A stretch of 6,239 nt of DNA, from assembly GCA_022793555.1 (NCBI GenBank), contig JAAWDB010000087.1, positions 1 to 6,239 of the forward strand. The letters run 5' to 3'. Shown here in pieces: positions 4,769-6,239 of this stretch. The position numbers were made by a program, and so were the translations under genes. Origin of the DNA: Bacilli bacterium. Lineage in GTDB: Bacteria > Bacillota_I > Bacilli_A > RF39 > UBA660. The notes under the pieces were generated by a model. That model was not told where the DNA came from. It ran no database searches and worked only from the letters and a program-made list of their open reading frames with translations. Every line of letters starts with the position of its first letter. The first letter of the stretch is position 1.

Positions 4769-6020
4769 CTATGTACTCCTTAAAATTTTCAAGAGAAACA
4801 AATGTGTAGGTGTATGGTACATCTTTTATTCCAATACTCATATAATAGTTTCGCTGATCATAGGTCATATCATCCCAATTTTCTGGGAAATTTTTTGTTA
4901 TAAATTTTAAATTATTTACTTCCTCTGGATAAAGAAAACGAAATACATGTGTTAGATAATTTTTATCTGTTTGATCTGTACCAACTTGACCATTTAAAAT
5001 TTCATCTAATTGAGCTTTTTTGGTCGTATAATAACCTGCGTTATAAGCAAAGGTTGCTAAAACAGGATCGTTTAAACGATAATTATTAAATGTTGCAAAA
5101 GCAATAGCAATCTGAATGTTTTTGTCACAGTTTTGTTCTCCTAATAAATCGGGAAAAAATATAATCTCATAACCTTCTTGTTTTAGTTCTTTACTTTTTT
5201 CTACTTGTTTTTTATGTAATTCTAATTGATACAAATATTCTTCTTCATTTTGATAATTAGCTTTGTTTGGTTCTTCTCTTATAATAAAAATTTTATCTAC
5301 TTCTTTTCCACTAGCAATATCTTCTTTACTCTTATTAATAATAGGTAATATGATTTTTTCTCCACAAATATTTCGAGTTAGTTGACCAGGATTAGATAAA
5401 TTATTTTCATCTCTTTCTTGAGTAATTAAGGCTTTCATTAAACTACTCGATGCTCCCCATCTCTTAGACCATTTTTCAATAGTATCTCCGAATAAATTGT
5501 CCGTTTCTACTCTTTTTTTTATTCTTTGACTTTGAATAATTTCATGTTCAATTGAAATATTTTGATATAACATTGTAGGTTTATTTGAGACCAGTTTAAG
5601 TTGGGAGTTTTTTTCTTCATGATTTAAAGAAAAGAATAAATCTTGATTATTTTGAATAGCTAACTCATCTTTCTGGGTAATAGTTTCTGCCATTTGTTGA
5701 TTTGCAAAAGCTTTACTATTATTTTTTGATAAATTACTGGCACTTCCTAAAATAGCTAGCAGACTTGCTGATATGACAAATTTTGCAGAAAAATGCGAAA
5801 GTTTTGCTTTCTTAGTTTTGTAATTATTTTTTCTGTTTGGTTTTTGTTTTGTTTTTATTTTAACAAAATTTTCTTCGCCTTTTTTCAAACAATATACTGT
5901 ATTATCTGTATAAACTTTTATACGATTTTCTTTTATGGAAATAGAAATAATCTTTTGGTTAAATCCGGATAGAAATCTAATTAAATTTTCAATTTCAATT
6001 GTCTTTTTCTCGCTTTCCAT
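4734..6020 (-). CDS. Membrane-attached lytic-transglycosylase-like protein
   Basis: This protein probably cleaves peptidoglycan at the cell surface. From the chosen ATG at 6020 it has 428 residues. Residues 1-50 form a small beta-rich cytoplasmic-looking domain. A strongly basic linker (53-80) precedes one hydrophobic segment (80-95), which acts as an anchor or internal signal; SKAFA (103-107) could be a signal-peptidase site. After a variable linker comes a lysozyme-like region: WGASSSLMKALITQERDENN (188-207), where Glu202 is the candidate catalytic acid, and NIQIAIAFATFNNY (301-314) leading to AYNAG (325-329), the hallmark of SLT transglycosylases. The usual GLMQ segment is not recognisable, and about 120 residues separate Glu202 from AYNAG, more than usual. 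GGAG lies 8 nt before 6020; starts at 6041 and 6056 would overlap the DUF1292-like gene and lack a comparable site. Activity is inferred. Confidence 0.78.
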   Translation of the reverse strand: MESEKKTIEIENLIRFLSGFNQKIISISIKENRIKVYTDNTVYCLKKGEENFVKIKTKQKPNRKNNYKTKKAKLSHFSAKFVISASLLAILGSASNLSKNNSKAFANQQMAETITQKDELAIQNNQDLFFSLNHEEKNSQLKLVSNKPTMLYQNISIEHEIIQSQRIKKRVETDNLFGDTIEKWSKRWGASSSLMKALITQERDENNLSNPGQLTRNICGEKIILPIINKSKEDIASGKEVDKIFIIREEPNKANYQNEEEYLYQLELHKKQVEKSKELKQEGYEIIFFPDLLGEQNCDKNIQIAIAFATFNNYRLNDPVLATFAYNAGYYTTKKAQLDEILNGQVGTDQTDKNYLTHVFRFLYPEEVNNLKFITKNFPENWDDMTYDQRNYYMSIGIKDVPYTYTFVSLENFKEYIDEKEIRHNSRR

Positions 6021-6021
6021 T

Positions 6022-6239
6022 TTATTCGCTCCATAATTCATCAATAATATTGGCAACTTTCTCTAATTCTTTTTGATCATTTATATCTTCTAATTCATAT
6101 TTATCATTTTGAGGATCATAACTAGAGATAAAAACGTTTAATTCTCCATTTTCATCTTTAGTATTATCTGTATAAACAACGTAGTTTTTTTTATATTCAT
6201 TTACATAAATGCTTTCTATAATTTCACAAGTGATAGAAC
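6022..6239 (-). CDS. DUF1292-like protein, C-terminal part (5' end outside the window)
   Basis: The last 71 codons of an upstream gene are visible, read from the right edge. The segment contains KKNYVVYTDNT, then DENGELNVFISSYDPQND and a C-terminal acidic helix ending IIDELWSE. This order of strands (YVVYTD, then Glu/Asn-Gly, then NVFxSxYDP, then a Leu/Ile pair and a final helix) matches DUF1292/YrzB-type proteins, small conserved proteins of Bacillota without known function. The stop TAA at 6024-6022 is followed by one base and the ATG of the transglycosylase-like gene, whose GGAG site lies inside this gene, so the two are translationally coupled. Confidence 0.72.
   Translation of the reverse strand, partial: SITCEIIESIYVNEYKKNYVVYTDNTKDENGELNVFISSYDPQNDKYELEDINDQKELEKVANIIDELWSE

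Noticed and set aside
6021..6056. Longer start for the transglycosylase-like gene (440 aa)
   Set aside because: It would overlap the end of the DUF1292-like gene, and only the ATG at 6020 has a well-placed GGAG site.
1..6239. CRISPR array, insertion sequence, tRNA or rRNA gene, riboswitch
   Set aside because: No regularly spaced direct repeats, terminal inverted repeats, transposase motifs or cloverleaf-like sequence were seen, and the intergenic gaps are too short for a structured leader.

Overview
The window is a compact, very AT-rich stretch of chromosome from a Gram-positive bacterium of the Bacillota, most likely class Bacilli. Recognisable families point that way: a YutD-like protein, a YunB-like sporulation protein, a DUF1292-like protein, RluB and a small single-cluster ferredoxin. 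Shine-Dalgarno sites are strong (AGGTGA, AAGGAG, GAGGTG). TGA is used as a stop codon and Trp is read from TGG, so this is genetic code 11 and not the code 4 of Mycoplasma or Spiroplasma. Very low GC, tight packing and short leaders resemble the uncultured, reduced-genome gut Bacilli (RF39-like or Erysipelotrichia-like lineages), but that placement is inference.

Left block (about 1-2960, all minus strand, transcribed right to left): a 288-residue acidic protein with a C-terminal membrane anchor, a YunB homologue (247 aa), a 274-residue protein of unknown function that also ends in a membrane segment, and YutD. The run ends in an intrinsic terminator whose hairpin contains the yutD stop codon. 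The start of another minus-strand gene follows; its predicted promoter is embedded in that terminator. YunB and YutD are also near neighbours in Bacillus subtilis, so this looks like a remnant of an old Bacilli gene neighbourhood with two unknown membrane proteins added.

Centre (2902-3360): a divergent intergenic region carries two back-to-back promoters with ideal 17-bp spacers, one for the 288-aa gene and one for the only plus-strand gene, a [4Fe-4S] ferredoxin with an unusual Cys/His-rich C-terminal tail. A bidirectional terminator follows, shared with the convergent operon on the right.

Right block (3357-6239, minus strand): an apparent operon of a DUF1292-like protein (5' part outside the window), a membrane-attached lytic-transglycosylase-like protein, an RluA-family pseudouridine synthase and RluB. 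Junctions are tight: TAAAATG between the first two genes, a 35-bp overlap, then a 17-bp gap. The operon joins cell-wall remodelling with rRNA or tRNA modification.

No mobile element, CRISPR array, tRNA or rRNA is visible, and no stretch longer than 300 bp lacks a gene. I do not see a complete new defence or metabolic system. The points most worth following are the two unknown tail-anchored proteins around yunB, the metal-binding-like tail of the ferredoxin, the divergent lytic transglycosylase, and the compact promoter and terminator architecture, including a yunB that lacks a ribosome binding site.
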